This document shows positions 48,109 through 59,180 of a stretch of DNA of 64,000 bases, piece after piece. Location of the stretch: assembly GCA_022575985.1 (NCBI GenBank), contig JAKSXM010000272.1, positions 21,696,501-21,760,500 of the forward strand, given 5' to 3'. Position 1 is the stretch's first letter. Each line of letters starts with the position of its first letter. Source of the stretch: Anagrus nilaparvatae (lineage: Eukaryota > Arthropoda > Insecta > Hymenoptera > Mymaridae). The position numbers and the translations under genes were made by a program. Below the pieces are notes generated by a model. It was given only the letters and a program-made list of their open reading frames with translations. It was not told where the DNA came from and did no database searches.

Positions 48109-48441
48109 TATGTTTTGAGTACGCGGTACTTTACGTGGTATGTGTTTTCGATTATATAATTTTTGCCCGCATAACCTCGAATTTAGTTGTGTACTGACTT
48201 GTCTTGTCAATGTATATTCTCGTCTATTTTTAGGAGCTAAGCTATCTGCAATGTTTTCTGATGCGTCTGATAATACTAATTTCTTGATACAGAATTTATC
48301 TCCTGCCTTGAAATTATGAGAGGATCTTTTTAGATCATAGTTTTTTGCTTGACGTTCGGTAGATTCTTCTTGGTTATCTTTTGCTATCTGTATTATATGT
48401 TGAAATTCTTCATTACGATTGGCCCAACTTTTGTCTGCCAT
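48109..48441 (-). pseudogene. Integrase C-terminal region
   Basis: An open frame of 123 codons, the longest in the relic. The order of motifs is that of Ty3/gypsy pol after the integrase core: ERQAKNYDLKRSSHNFKAGD, then LVLSDASENIADSLAPKN, then a region ending in RKHIPRKVPR. The GD followed by hydrophobic and basic residues, the LSDA...LAPK block and the final basic block fit the SH3-like, chromodomain-free tail seen in such elements. The first methionine lies inside the element's polyprotein and is not a true start. Confidence 0.75.
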
Positions 48442-48474
48442 ATGTTTTTCAGAAATTTTGATGGTTGTTTACAA

Positions 48475-49200
48475 AGTAGGGTTCCGACCGTAACAGAGAT
48501 AAAAAAGTGAATAGCCAGTAGTTTTATGGACTGATGTGTTGTAATTGAATACTTTGTCTACGAATACTGAGTCCAATGTTCTGTTGTCTGGAGTTATACA
48601 TGCCCGAATCATTTATTTTCATGTACGGTTCAAGCATCAACTGGGTCTTTTTGTAGATGTTCTGGAGGTACCAGCGCATATTCTATGTCATGTTTCTTAA
48701 GGATACCTGTCCTATATTTATTGTTGTATTCTGATCCATGATCCGAAATCAGTTGTTCTGGAGTATCATGCCTATAATTTACATATTATTTTTCATTATT
48801 TTTTTGCCATCTTTCTTTCTGATTGGTATAACCTCTGCATACTTTGTGAATAAATCTTCAAATATTACGATAAAGTTATAACCATTCTTAGAGCGTGAAA
48901 AAGGCTCCATCCGATCTGAAGTGACATATGTCCACAGAGAAGGTATTTTGCATTTGATTGGCAATCCTGTTGGTTTGAATAAACTGGTTTTACTTATTGA
49001 CATATATAACATGCTTTTATGTATTTTTCTATGTCTCTATTCATTTTTGGCCAGTAATGCAGATTAAAAGCTCTATGATACGATTTCTTGATTTCTGAAT
49101 GACCTCTATGTTCTTCATGACATTCTTTTAACACTTGTTCTTGATTATCTCTTGGGACTACTGATTTGCCGTCAGTTTTTTCTTCTCTAATGACTGATGT
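48475..49200 (-). pseudogene. Integrase zinc finger and core, frameshifted
   Basis: At about 49195-49010 the minus strand encodes the H2C2 zinc finger: CHEEHRGH, a spacer with HYWPKMNRDIEKYI, then CYIC. The core follows at 49012-48779 with VTSDRMEPFSRSKNGYNF and FEDLFTKYAEVIPIRKKDG; the first acidic residue of the catalytic triad sits in the TSD position. After a frameshift LISDHGSEYNNK (about 48751-48716) carries the second acidic residue. After more damage NTSVHKTTGYSLFYLCYGRN (about 48554-48495) marks the end of the core. The segment around the catalytic glutamate is corrupted. Confidence 0.8.
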
Positions 49201-49319
49201 GCGTGGTACAGGTCTATAATTTTTTATTACTTAAATTTTTCTGGGTTATTCTATGCCGTGCTGGTGATACCAATTGTCCTCTACTTTTCCTAATATTTTT
49301 ACAGTAGATACTTAGGTCC

Positions 49320-49585
49320 CTTAAAAGAGCATTCATGACGATCTAAAGATCACCAGGCTAATCATTCATTTGGATTTTTGGGATTGATAAGCCATTTTAA
49401 TGCGTAGTTATATGTAATAACCCTGAAATTTGTACCTTCTACGCCAAAAAAAATTTCTAAGCATTTTTTTCCGTGGCATTATAAATCATTTCATGATTTT
49501 TTAGCACGCGGCTATCACTATGACCCATTCTTCTTTTTTTTATCTTTTGTAAAAGCATTGCGCCTAAGCTTGTGTTACCTGTGTT
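49320..49585 (-). pseudogene. Reverse transcriptase RNase H domain remnant
   Basis: The minus strand reads SLGAMLLQK near 49570, then after a frame change SRVLKNHEMIYNATEKKCLE and NYALKWLINPKNPNE, followed by a stop where the family has GRLARW. The order GAMLLQ, SR.L...E..Y.ATEKE.L, ALKWL is that of the RNase H domain fused to Ty3/gypsy reverse transcriptase. The usual DHNALKWL aspartate-histidine is replaced by a YNYALKWL form, so the copy is degraded at conserved positions too. Confidence 0.75.
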
Positions 49586-49589
49586 ACTA

Positions 49590-49870
49590 TGTTACTTTCT
49601 GACATATCTGAAAGATCTAGTAGTATTTCTTCAGAAGTAACGCTTAGTAATGAGGCTCTTATATCTATGTCCTCCAGAAATTTTTGAATGCTTTTTGAGC
49701 CATCTGCTGAGAATTTAATATTCACCTTTTTATTGTTTCTTCTATATCCTTTAACCAGAAACAGATTCCTTGAAAATTAAGTTTGGTTTGTTGAACCTGT
49801 CTGGTTTCTATTTAATTCAGCTCTATGAGCTTCGTGTAGTGGTGAGCTGGCTGTTGGAGTATATTAATTA
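49590..49870 (-). pseudogene. Gag-like fragment abutting RNase H
   Basis: The minus strand carries PLHEAHRAELNRNQTG, then FSADGSKSIQKFLEDIDIRA and SLLSVTSEEILLDLS. A F.....I..FLE....R......S.EE..L pattern is typical of the start of a retrotransposon capsid (gag). If correct, gag is joined within about 30 codons to RNase H. This assignment is weaker than those of the pol domains. Confidence 0.45.
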
Positions 49871-49900
49871 GGGTGTTTCTTATTTCCCAAACTGCCCGCA

Positions 49901-50954
49901 GAAAAATAAAACTATTATCATTTATCATAAAACTATTATCTAAACACAAATTATTTATAAACAACAAGAGAAATTGCGAATTAATAAATTTGTTAAAACT
50001 AGAACTCCTATGGAAAAAAATTAGATATTAAAAATTTCCCTTAATTTTAAATTTAAATTAAAGAAATTGAGAAATAATATTAAGAAATAATTTTTTTTCA
50101 TTATAATTATGACAGATTTTAGTTATGATTCTTATTTTTCAAAGGCGCATTTTTAGAAGATGCAAAATTTTTCTTTTGTTACACATATATTTTTTATTCT
50201 TAAACTAACATTAATATTTAAAACATATCTTTTTTCTTTATTTAACTTTGTTTAAATTTAGAAAAAATACTACAATAGGAGAAGGGAACTAAAAAACTGT
50301 CAGTTGAAAATTGCGCTTGAATTTTTGACCAGTTCAAGCAAAATCTTAGCAGAGCAACCTGAAAATGATATTTACTAAAAAATTGCTTACCCAAAAAATA
50401 TTTTGCTTATTACTAGCAGCTTTCACTTTATCGTTCAAAAGATAACAAATTACTAAAAGTTAAAAAAATATTATTTTAAATTTTCTTTATGCTTTAAATC
50501 ATTCACTATCGTTTGAACATAAAAAAATGGAATCGCACCTACTGCAAGCGACTTTTTTTTAGTGCTAATTTAAAGTTATTTATCAAATAATTTAAGTACT
50601 TAATGTTCTAAAGTAAAAAAATATTGAACATCGATATTCTAACATCAAATAATAATCGAACACCTAAAATATCTTGAAATAAATTCCAGTTTACTGAAAT
50701 TAATCAAACTAGACCATATAAATACATGCAATTAATCATATGAATGTATATTTAATTACATATTTGTATGTGGTAAAATATACATGATTTATATTTGTAT
50801 TAAAATATAAGTTTTCTATGAGAAAAGAAGATCAATAAGTCGAAGAATATATAGTCGCGATGAGAGAAATATAGTATGTTTATTTTTGAAAATATAGATA
50901 CAAAACATTTATCAGTATATAAAATAGTGAGAAAAAACATCAATTTTTAAAAAT
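49901..50954. other. AT-rich stretch upstream of the gypsy relic
   Basis: The 5' LTR would lie here on the minus strand, but no LTR boundaries are visible. AATTTTTTTTCATTATAATT near 50090 is similar to sequence at 47505-47530, which may be chance in such AT-rich DNA. Confidence 0.4.
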
Positions 50955-51515
50955 TAGCTTGGCATTTATTTTGGAAAGGTAATTGGATTTTTGATTATTG
51001 GAAGAAATTAGATGCCATTGGTAAAAAAAAAAAAATTTCCCAAAATATTGATCATTTAATCACTCCTGAGTATTGCCACCGATTACATAAAAAATTATTG
51101 TTTTTTATGGGTCCAAAATATTGATCCATAAGGGCCAAAGTGTTCTTTACACACAGAGCCGTAAACCCGTAAAAAATAAAACTCGGTTTTAGCTAAACTT
51201 CGAGTTTTGAAAACTTCGAACCGTAAAGAGAAATGAAAACGTGATTCATATTATTTCTATGATTCAAAGCTCGAAAACAAGGTTCTTCGTGTATGGTTCG
51301 AATAAGGTTTCAAAACCCGGATTATAGCTAAAACCGATTTTTGTTTTTAAAATTTACGGGTTTACGGCTCTGTGTGTACTTAGAAGTGATTTACAGGCCT
51401 GGTGATTTAATGAGCTATATTTTATATGGTCTTATTTATTTGGTAATTGGCATCTAATTTCACTCGGCAATCGAGAATCCAAGTAAATTTTTAAAATAAA
51501 TGCCAGGCTGATAAA
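50955..51515. mobile_element. Foldback element interrupted by a MITE
   Basis: The left arm AGCTTGGCATTTATTTTGGA to GAAATTAGATGCCATTGG (about 50956-51021) pairs with the right arm TGGTAATTGGCATCTAATTT to AAAATAAATGCCAGGCTG (about 51440-51510). An inner pair, GATCATTTAATCACTCCTG (51055) with GGTGATTTAATGAGC (51399), extends the stem. The MITE at 51150-51376 sits in the loop. Near the left inner side CCAAAATATTGATC occurs twice (51041, 51112). Confidence 0.7.
51148..51378. mobile_element. 227-bp MITE with TA duplications
   Basis: The element is 51150-51376. The terminal inverted repeats are perfect for at least 24 bp: CACACAGAGCCGTAAACCCG at the left and its reverse complement at the right. TA flanks both ends (51148-51149, 51377-51378). 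The interior continues as an imperfect palindrome (AACTCGGTTTTAGCTA with TAGCTAAAACCGATTTTTG). The intact ends suggest relatively recent insertion. No transposase is present. Confidence 0.88.
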
Positions 51516-52577
51516 AAGGCAACGTAATAATAATTAAAAACTAAAAAAAAATTATTTAATTTTACACCGTTTATTTGTATAAAATATATAAATTGATCAT
51601 GCGCTATTGTTTGTTTCTTTTTTATTATTGCACGCACCCTAATATTTATATGGTTTTAAATTTTAATAATAAAATAGGCTTCAAAATTTGATTTTAATTT
51701 AATTCAATAGTAAAACTTAATTTTATTGCTATTTTAGATTTTACTGTAATGTGTGTGTATTTTTAAAAATGTTATTGACAAATATAGGAAAATATTGTAA
51801 TTATTTGTGTGTTGTAGTTTTATTAAACTAAAACTATATTGCTAAAATTATTTTTTTATATATACATATTGCTTAATATCATTTTTCCTTATTAATTTGT
51901 ACAAATTAAAACTCAATTTTTAATATATTTTTTTACAACATGCGAATTATGAAATACAGCTGAACCTCATTTTCTCCAGGGTTTTCAAAAAATAATTATT
52001 TTAATTTTAGCGTGCAATTACAACCTGATGATTAGATGAAGTCTATAAGTTCATAGTGATGAGAAACTATTAACTAGTTTTTAGGATTGAAAAATAAAAC
52101 TTTCTTAAACAAATACATTGGTTATTCTATAAACGCTAGCACAAATTACCAACAAACCTGGTGAAATTATACCCAAACTAATTTTGGGTTCTTGTGTATA
52201 TGATTAAGTAATTTGTTTTTAAATTATTTTTTATCGAATTTCATTGATATATTTAAAATTTTCCAAAAACTAGGTTGTGGAGGAAAATCGCGAGCATCAA
52301 TGTTACGATATGTTAAGTTAAGATAAAACCAATTTTCTGCTGTGTTTGTCAGGGTTTTTATAAAAAAATATTTTTTTGTCTGTGTGGGTCTTACTTCTTA
52401 GGGCAAAACATCTGTATTATCAGGTTACTCTGCTTAGATTGGGCTTTAATTGCTTGAAAATTCAAGTATTTGCTTGAAATTTCTTGAAAACTGAAGCAGA
52501 ATTTTGCACATTTGTTATGCAATTTGAATTTTCAAGGATTATAAGGAAAATTCAAGCTTAGCAACCTAACAGTGGAC
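51516..52577. other. AT-rich stretch with a possible pogo-like end
   Basis: CAGCTGAACCTCATTTTCTC near 51958 resembles pogo-type termini, but no matching inverted end is found. Otherwise no gene is seen. Confidence 0.35.
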
Positions 52578-52888
52578 TGTTTTAACATGAAATATACTTA
52601 TAGGAAGGGGTACTCTGAGAATCCGGGGACTATTCAGGAATTATTCAGGGACTTAGAATAATTTAAGTTTCAAGACTTGGAATAATTCAAGTTTAGGATC
52701 TTGTAATAATACGGTTTTAGGGAATCAAAGTAATTTGGTTTTATAATCTTAATATCTAGTAAAGGTGATAATTAAAAATTATAAAAATAGCAAATTTTAT
52801 TGTAATGTTGCGTAACATTTATGCATTACACCTAGCCCTCCATGTATTTATACTGTGTTTAAACAAACTAGTTATAAGTTTTTTAGGA
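52578..52888 (+). repeat. Family B repeat, copy 3
   Basis: From AACATGAAATATACTTATAG through the tandem core (GGGACTTAGAATAATTTAAG, GACTTGGAATAATTCAAG) to AGTAAAGGTGATAATTAAAA and GTTTAAACAAACTAGTTATA, it follows copy 2 in order and orientation. The G-rich runs are shorter than in copy 2. Confidence 0.65.
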
Positions 52889-53819
52889 CCTATTCGGGAC
52901 CTATGAGCTTTTTAGGCTTTCGTGAATTAGAAACAGTCATGTGGGTTACGAAATCTTTTTCTAGTATCCTAAGTTTGAATTTAGTTTGAATTAAGTATAC
53001 TTTGTCGAAATCTACACTCCTAGAATTTACAGGGTCTTGTCGACCCTTTTTCTTGGTTATTAGTTTATACTTCTAGGGGTTTCAAAATTTAATGGTTTTA
53101 TGAGAAAAACAAGATTGTTGATAATAATTGATACTGAAACTTATAAAACATCACGAAATTTGGGGGACGATCTGTCACCATGTATTACCTTATAAATGAT
53201 GTTTGCAAGTAAATATAAACAATTAGCTAACAATTAATTAAACAAGCAAACAAAGAATCGATTAACTAATGGTAAAGCCTGTATATTACGGAGGTTAAAC
53301 TTGGTTCAACTGTAAATTGATTAAATTTAATGCATGTATGTAAGTTGAATTAATGTTACAATTATATTCAAAATACCAATTTCTCTAGTCTTATAATGAA
53401 CTCTAAAATTTACATGATCAATAAAAAGTTGTCTAATTTTTTTTAAAAATTACATTTTTCAAAAACTAAAATTATTTTACACACACTAAAATAACTTTTT
53501 TATATTTATAGAATTTACTTATCGCATAACTAAGTATGTTTCGTGTTTCCAAAAATTTACTGTTTGAAAAATAAAAAATTTTTTATTCACCATATTAGGC
53601 ATTTTTATCTAATTGTACATGCAAAAAAAATAAATAAATAAATAATGCAGCAAACTAGCATTTCATTTTTTTTTAGCCTATTTAGGGTGCGTGCTTACTT
53701 CGCATATTTTTTAAGTATAAAAATAAGTTAACAATCAAACCGAAAAGCTAAATTTTTTTTTTTATATTAAAGTACCACTAAATGGTAAATTAAAAAAAAA
53801 AAATTTTGATTATTCAACA
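52889..53819. other. AT-rich stretch, no gene seen
   Basis: It may be downstream sequence or an intron of the minus-strand exon at 53820-53962. An AAAT run lies at 53627-53645. Confidence 0.4.
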
Positions 53820-53962
53820 TTACAATAACAAACAATTATTAAGTTTTATTATATCATCGACTTTCAATTGATCTTCTTTACCTTCTTTAACTAGATCCGA
53901 TACACGTTGATAGACAGATTTTATAAACGCCATAACTTGTTTAACTTAAGCCTTCGATTTAC
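53820..53962 (-). CDS. Putative coding exon with start codon, unidentified
   Basis: On the minus strand a pyrimidine-rich tract ends in TTTGATTTCAG at 53963, a good 3' splice site. The exon then runs 29 bp to an ATG at 53933. The frame reads MAFIKSVYQRVSDLVKEGKE, then DQLKVDDIIKLNN, and reaches TAA at 53820, giving 37 codons. Residues are balanced and charged, unlike chance frames in this window, and the DNA is less AT-rich than the flanks. Either this is a complete small protein with a spliced 5' UTR, or the exon ends earlier at an unseen donor and coding continues. A possible upstream noncoding exon ends at a GTGAGT donor near 56400 on the same strand. I do not recognise the protein. Confidence 0.45.
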
Positions 53963-56782
53963 CTGAAATCAAAGAAAAAGAAAAAAATTATTTATTGAAA
54001 TTAATTATTTGTACTAATTTATATAAAGTACATGTTTTAAAAATATAAATTTTATTTGAAGCAACGAATATAATTTCCATACCCTAAATTATCCTGATAA
54101 TTGGATAAATTGGTTAAATTTTTTAAGCCACTTTAATACTTGAAAACAAACTATGTGTACCCTTTAATCCTTTGAATAAATTTTTATATTTTAAACTCCT
54201 ATCTTCTAAATTCTCAAATCACCTAAATAGAAAAAAGTTTGCAAAAATATTTTGTAAATACATAAAATAACTTTTAAGTATATATATTTATAAAAAAAAC
54301 TTTTATAAATGCAAAATATACATAAATATATATTCATAATTCTTTTTACAAACTTTAATATTTTCAACGTCAAAGCTAACGAGTATAAAATATCAAATTT
54401 TACATAAAAGACTTATTTAAAATTCAAAGTAAAAGATGCTAAAAGGTAAAATTCTTTGTTGGAATAAACTAACCGATAAATTTATATCGTTACCGTATTT
54501 CAATACTGTACTAACAAGGGAATACACTCGGTAATGCATAATATCTGGAAAATTAAATGAAGCTAAATAGGTAGTCAGTTTATAAAATATTTACTTAATA
54601 AAATATTGAAAAAATAATCCAGTCACTCTACGTTTATTCTAATGAGCTTCTTGGACCTGCCTGATTCCATGGTTTTTGGTGTAGGTAGTCGATTAAAATA
54701 AATAGAGGATAGTATTTGCGGGATTATGAGGGAGGGGTCAGAAATCAGATTTCTTAATTAAAAATGTCAGATTTAAATAAAATTATTTAGAAAATTATCA
54801 AAATTATTTTCAAAATTAGTGCAATATGGCGATAATGCAGGTTGAATATTAAAAATGTGTTTAGCACTTTAAAAATTTAGCTTGTAATTGAGAAAATTTA
54901 ATTTGTAAGATAGGCTAAATTAAATATCTGGTTCCGGATACTTTCTTGTTTTAAAGGTATACGTTATTAATTTCTTTTAGGAAAATTGTACCTATAACGA
55001 TCCTTGTTCGACTCGAATGAAAATTTACATGTAATATTAGTTAATTCTTTATTTATTGCACTACTTATTTTCAGAATTACATATTTGTTTATTAGAACAC
55101 CTATTTTCGAAACCCAAAGCTTTTAGCATAAGAATTGAATTCACCTAGAAAAATAAATTTTTTCGCATAAAGCAATAAATTTTAATACCTATTTTCCAAA
55201 AGCTTTATTAAACATTAATTAAATAAAAAATCAAGCTATAAACAATATTTTACGTCCGTAGTTTTATAGGAAATTCGCTATACAGGTACATAAAATTGAT
55301 ATTTAATGAGATATAAAATTTTTCGATAAAATATCATAAAATTTGAAAATTAGTTATAAAATTAATAAATTTATGATAAACAATCGCGTAATAAAAATAT
55401 TTAAAATTATTTTCATAAAATTCAAAAAATTACGACTTTATTAAAATCTTTTAAACATAAAGCTTGGATTATAGTATTATTATCTCTTTTAATTATGTTT
55501 CATTTGACAACACCATTATCTTTTATAATTATTAAATTTACAGTTATTAAAAATTTATTTTTGTCATTAAATATTTAACTTGCAATTAGTTAAATTTATA
55601 ATCATATGACATTGTTTTTGAGATAATGAATTTACATTCAAAATTTAGTATACTTTAGGCTAAAATAAAACTTTAAAACATAAGAAAAGGAATTTAGATT
55701 TTATTTGTAATTAAATCTTAAAAAACAACTGATATGCTATATAATTGGTTTCGTTTAATAGAACTTTTCATATTTACTGGGATTACCCTCATAAATATAA
55801 TATGAAATTTATGAAATTCCATTATGACAAAAAGTGGTTGGTGGTTAAAACAATAAACTCGCATACTGAAAGGAAGATAATTATTCTTTTATTTATTGAA
55901 TCCAGTGGTGATTTTCTAGACTAACAATAAGTTTTAAAACAACTGGGCTCAATAAATTTTAATTTTTCTGCTAGGAAAACATTTTTTTAATTATTATTCA
56001 TTTATTTTCAAGCAATTCGTAAATATTGCAAAACCAATGGTTTTTTTTCAATATTCACAGTTTTACGTTCTTAAAAATAATTCTGGACCCAAAAATTCGT
56101 GATTCTAGTTTTAAACAAAATTGTAGACTATCCAATCTTTCATCAGTAGAAAAAGTCAACTCCTTTCCCACATTTCAATTATAGCCAACATACTATTTTA
56201 ATTTTATATTTTTTTATCAACTATAAAATGATTTTCTTAAAACTCTTTTCAAGCAATAAAAAAAAAGAAAAGAAACTTTAAATACATAATAAAATTATCA
56301 CAAGCTGTTTCCCAATTTTTTTTTAATTAACTCTACTTAATAAAAGAATTTTCTTTTTTTTTATTTAAACTACGCGATTTAAAAGCTAAACTTTACTCAC
56401 TGTAATCCAATACAACAGCTGAAGTTTTAAATTAGATTCGTAGTAAAACTCTCGTATTATCTTTTATAATAAAAAGTAAAAAATAAAAAAAAAGAAAGAT
56501 TTTATTTAATTATTTTTAGTTTTATATGCAATTTAAACAAACGTGATGATTTTTTAATACGAAAAAAAAAAATAAATAAATAAATTTTTTATTTATTTTT
56601 TTTTCAATTAATAATATGTCTCCTATTTTTTTTATTTTAAATTTATACAATTTTTTATTTCAATAATGTCATTTGCAAATAAAAAAATTAATCGAAAGCT
56701 TGTTTATTTTACCTGATAAAGTATTTATTTATAAAATACATAAAAGAGTTGTAGGTATAAAATATTAACAAGTATGTATATG
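53963..56782. other. AT-rich stretch, possible 5' intron
   Basis: It would be intron if the exon at 53820-53962 is spliced to a 5' exon. GATTACAGTGAGT on the minus strand near 56395-56410 is the only attractive donor noticed. Two GC-richer patches at 54470-54550 and 54640-54740 have no readable frame. Confidence 0.35.
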
Positions 56783-57036
56783 TTACAGTGGCTTAAAATT
56801 TGGAAAAATTATTTTTATCAAAAAAGTTGCCAAAAGTATATGGGACAAAGGTTTGAAACCGAGTTTGAAAACCTTTGATTTTTTCTGGTCAAAAATAGGC
56901 AAATTTTTTCTCAAATAGTACAATCCAATGATTTTTTTGATGATTAATTGTAAAAAAAAAGTTTTCCTATACGTTTGACTAAAAGGTTGCAAAAAATCAG
57001 TTCATAATACTTTTTTTTCCGAAGTGCAACTAAAAC
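56783..57036. repeat. Family E repeat, left part of interrupted copy
   Basis: It ends in TTTTTTCCGAAGTGCAACTA, resembling 19205-19230, directly before the 2157-bp insertion. The 69-codon minus frame over it is not supported as a gene. Confidence 0.4.
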
Positions 57037-57090
57037 TACACTGAAAAAAAAATCCGCTTGCCGCTAGTGGAATTCCATTTGTAATTAATT

Positions 57091-58727
57091 GTACATATTT
57101 TAAAGTATTATTTTTCTGTTAAAAATAATTTTTCTTTTAATTTTAAGCGTCTTAGAACAGTTAAATATTGGTTTTTTTAAAAATTCATAGACTTGCGATG
57201 GTAGCGATCTTACTCGACACAAAAAAAAATTGAACACATCACTTTTAAACACCTAAATTAAAACATACAAAACTCAACACACAATATTATTTACACTAAT
57301 TATTGCACACGAATTAAATTAAACACAAAATGTTCAGCTCATTTTATTTGACACAAATTCAAAACAAAAAACTAAAATTTAATTAGTTTTTACACGATTT
57401 GCATAAAAAATTTTTGTGTCGAATAATACGTGTCAAAAAAATTTGTGTTGGATTTAAATGGTGTGGAAAAAATAGTGTTAAAAAATAATGCGTGTTGAAT
57501 TTTGTGTGTTTTAGTCTTGTGTTCAATTTTTTTCGTGTTGAATAAGATCGCTACCCTTAGGATTTTTCTAGCAGATTCAAATGGTGTTATAAACTGGACT
57601 AAAAGACGTATTCCCTAGTAATTTTTAATTCTAGTAGAATTCGAACTCCCTATTTATTTTAATATTTTAATATGCTTTGCAGGAGAAAAATTCATTTTTT
57701 AAGTTTTTTAGGGTACCAGTTATGAGGGGACCAATTTTTAAAAGTTTTGCAGTCTTCAAGAAAAAATTTTCTGAATAATATTTGCAAGAATTACTTATAT
57801 ATTTTTTCCTCGAGATTTCGTTGAAAGCACTATATATAGTTTTTTTATCTGGGGTTTTCCTTTGCCATAAAATCTTTAGTTTCTATTTTTACTGGCTTTG
57901 TCCAATCTTATATATTTGCATTAGTACCCCATTTGAGCATAAAGAGTTTGAAATATTTAAAATTATCTTTAATAAATAAATAGATAGGAAAAAACTGCTT
58001 AAAAAAAATGCGAAATCGTTTCGTCTGAAGATGAAAATTCACTGACTTATCAAATTTTTAAGTTATTGTGCTTCAAGTAACGTGTAATTGAGATTGTAGG
58101 AGAATTATTGCAAAATCTTTAATTAACGATAACTCGTTTATTAAAAAACAAAAAGTTTTAGCATTTTTTTGAGTGGTTTTTCCCTGACTATTTATTTATT
58201 AAAGATAATTTTAAATATTTCAAACCCTTTAAGCTCAAATGGGCTACCAATGCAAAATATATAAGATTGGACAAAACCAGTAAAAATAGAAACAAAAGAT
58301 TTTATGGCTAAGGAAAACAACAGATAAAAAAACTAGTAGTTTCATCGAATTTCCGAGGAAAAAATATATAAGTAACTCTTCCAAATATTATTCAGAAAAT
58401 TTTTCCTTGAAGACTGCGAAACTTTTAAAAATTGGTACCCTCATAATTGGTACCTTAAAAAACTAAATGAATGAATTTTTCTCCTGTAAAGCGTAGTAAA
58501 ATGTTAAAATAAATAGTGAGTTTGAATTGTACGGGAAAAATTACTTGGGAATATACCTTTTAGTCCAGTTTATAACATCATTTGAATCTGCTAGAAAAAT
58601 CTCAAGTCCATGAATTTTTCAAAAACCCAAATATTTAACATTTGAACTGCTCTAAGACGTTAAAATAAATTAAAAGAAAAATTATTTTCAACAAAGATAT
58701 TACTTCAAAATATATAAAATTAAAGTA
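57091..58727. repeat. Giant inverted repeat, arms over 500 bp
   Basis: The left arm runs from about 57091 to 58003 (about 550 bp without the nested insertion). The right arm runs from about 58155 to 58727. Paired landmarks are: TAGCAGATTCAAATGGTG (57569) with CATTTGAATCTGCTAG (58580); TAAACTGGACTAAAAGACGT (57591) with ACCTTTTAGTCCAGTTTATA (58555); TTTGAAATATTTAAAATTAT (57948) with ATAATTTTAAATATTTCAAA (58205). The arms have diverged but remain collinear. The spacer is about 150 bp. Confidence 0.82.
57198..57556. mobile_element. Nested palindromic MITE in the left arm
   Basis: The left end GGTAGCGATCTTACTCGACA pairs with the right end GTTGAATAAGATCGCTACCC. The interior is also palindromic (AATTGAACAC with GTGTTCAATT, GAACACATCACTTTT and related words). 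The other hairpin arm lacks this sequence: AAATCTCAAGTCCATGAATT at 58597 corresponds to the uninterrupted junction. It therefore inserted after the hairpin formed. Confidence 0.78.
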
Positions 58728-59100
58728 AATAATAAAAAATCTGTAAAAAAATTAGTAATAAACAAAATCTTTAAAAACGAGACTGATTTGGTTATTTTAA
58801 AAATGATCCAAAATTGGATAATTTAGGTTTTGAGTTGTTTTCAGCTGTTTTCGGTAATTTCTGAAGCTAGTAATTAATGAAATATATTTTATTCAACCTT
58901 TTATTATTACCTTTCAATAATAATTCCACTTAAAAAAGTTTTAAAAGCTAAATAAGTAATCTTTATTTTTAAAAAGATTTTTTTTACTTTTGAGCTTTAA
59001 AATTCAGTTTTATGAAGTTTTAAGTTCAAAAAAATAATATTTTTAAGGTTTTTTTTTACGTTTCAAGCCATTTGCAATGGTTTAAACAAAAAAAAAAAAT

Positions 59101-59180
59101 CCGCTTGCGTCAAGCGGAATTCCGCTTGCGGTAAGCGGAAATCCGCTAGCGGCAAACGGAATTCCGCTTGCGGCAAGCGG
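59101..59180. repeat. Four tandem 21-bp palindromic units
   Basis: 17-bp near-palindromes of the form CCGCTTGCGGCAAGCGG start at 59101, 59122, 59143 and 59164, exactly 21 bp apart, each separated by 4 bp (AATT or AAAT type). The third has CTAGC and AAACGG variants. The family's other ends carry only one such unit. Confidence 0.92.

Larger units (their letters stand above)
48070..49900 (-). mobile_element. Ty3/gypsy retrotransposon relic, internally deleted
   Basis: Reading the minus strand from 49900 down: a gag-like stretch (about 49870-49590), the RNase H domain (about 49585-49320), the integrase zinc finger (about 49195-49010), the integrase core (about 49010-48475) and the integrase C-terminal region (48441-48110). 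All are in short open pieces with frameshifts and stops, so nothing functional is encoded. Protease and most of the reverse transcriptase are absent between the gag-like part and RNase H. No LTRs are recognised at either side. The composition is less AT-rich than the flanks, which suggests a fairly recent arrival compared with the surrounding MITEs. Confidence 0.85.

Noticed and set aside
51160..51370. GGTTCGAATA considered as a tRNA T-loop
   Set aside because: It lies inside a MITE and no acceptor stem, D-arm or anticodon arm can be drawn around it.
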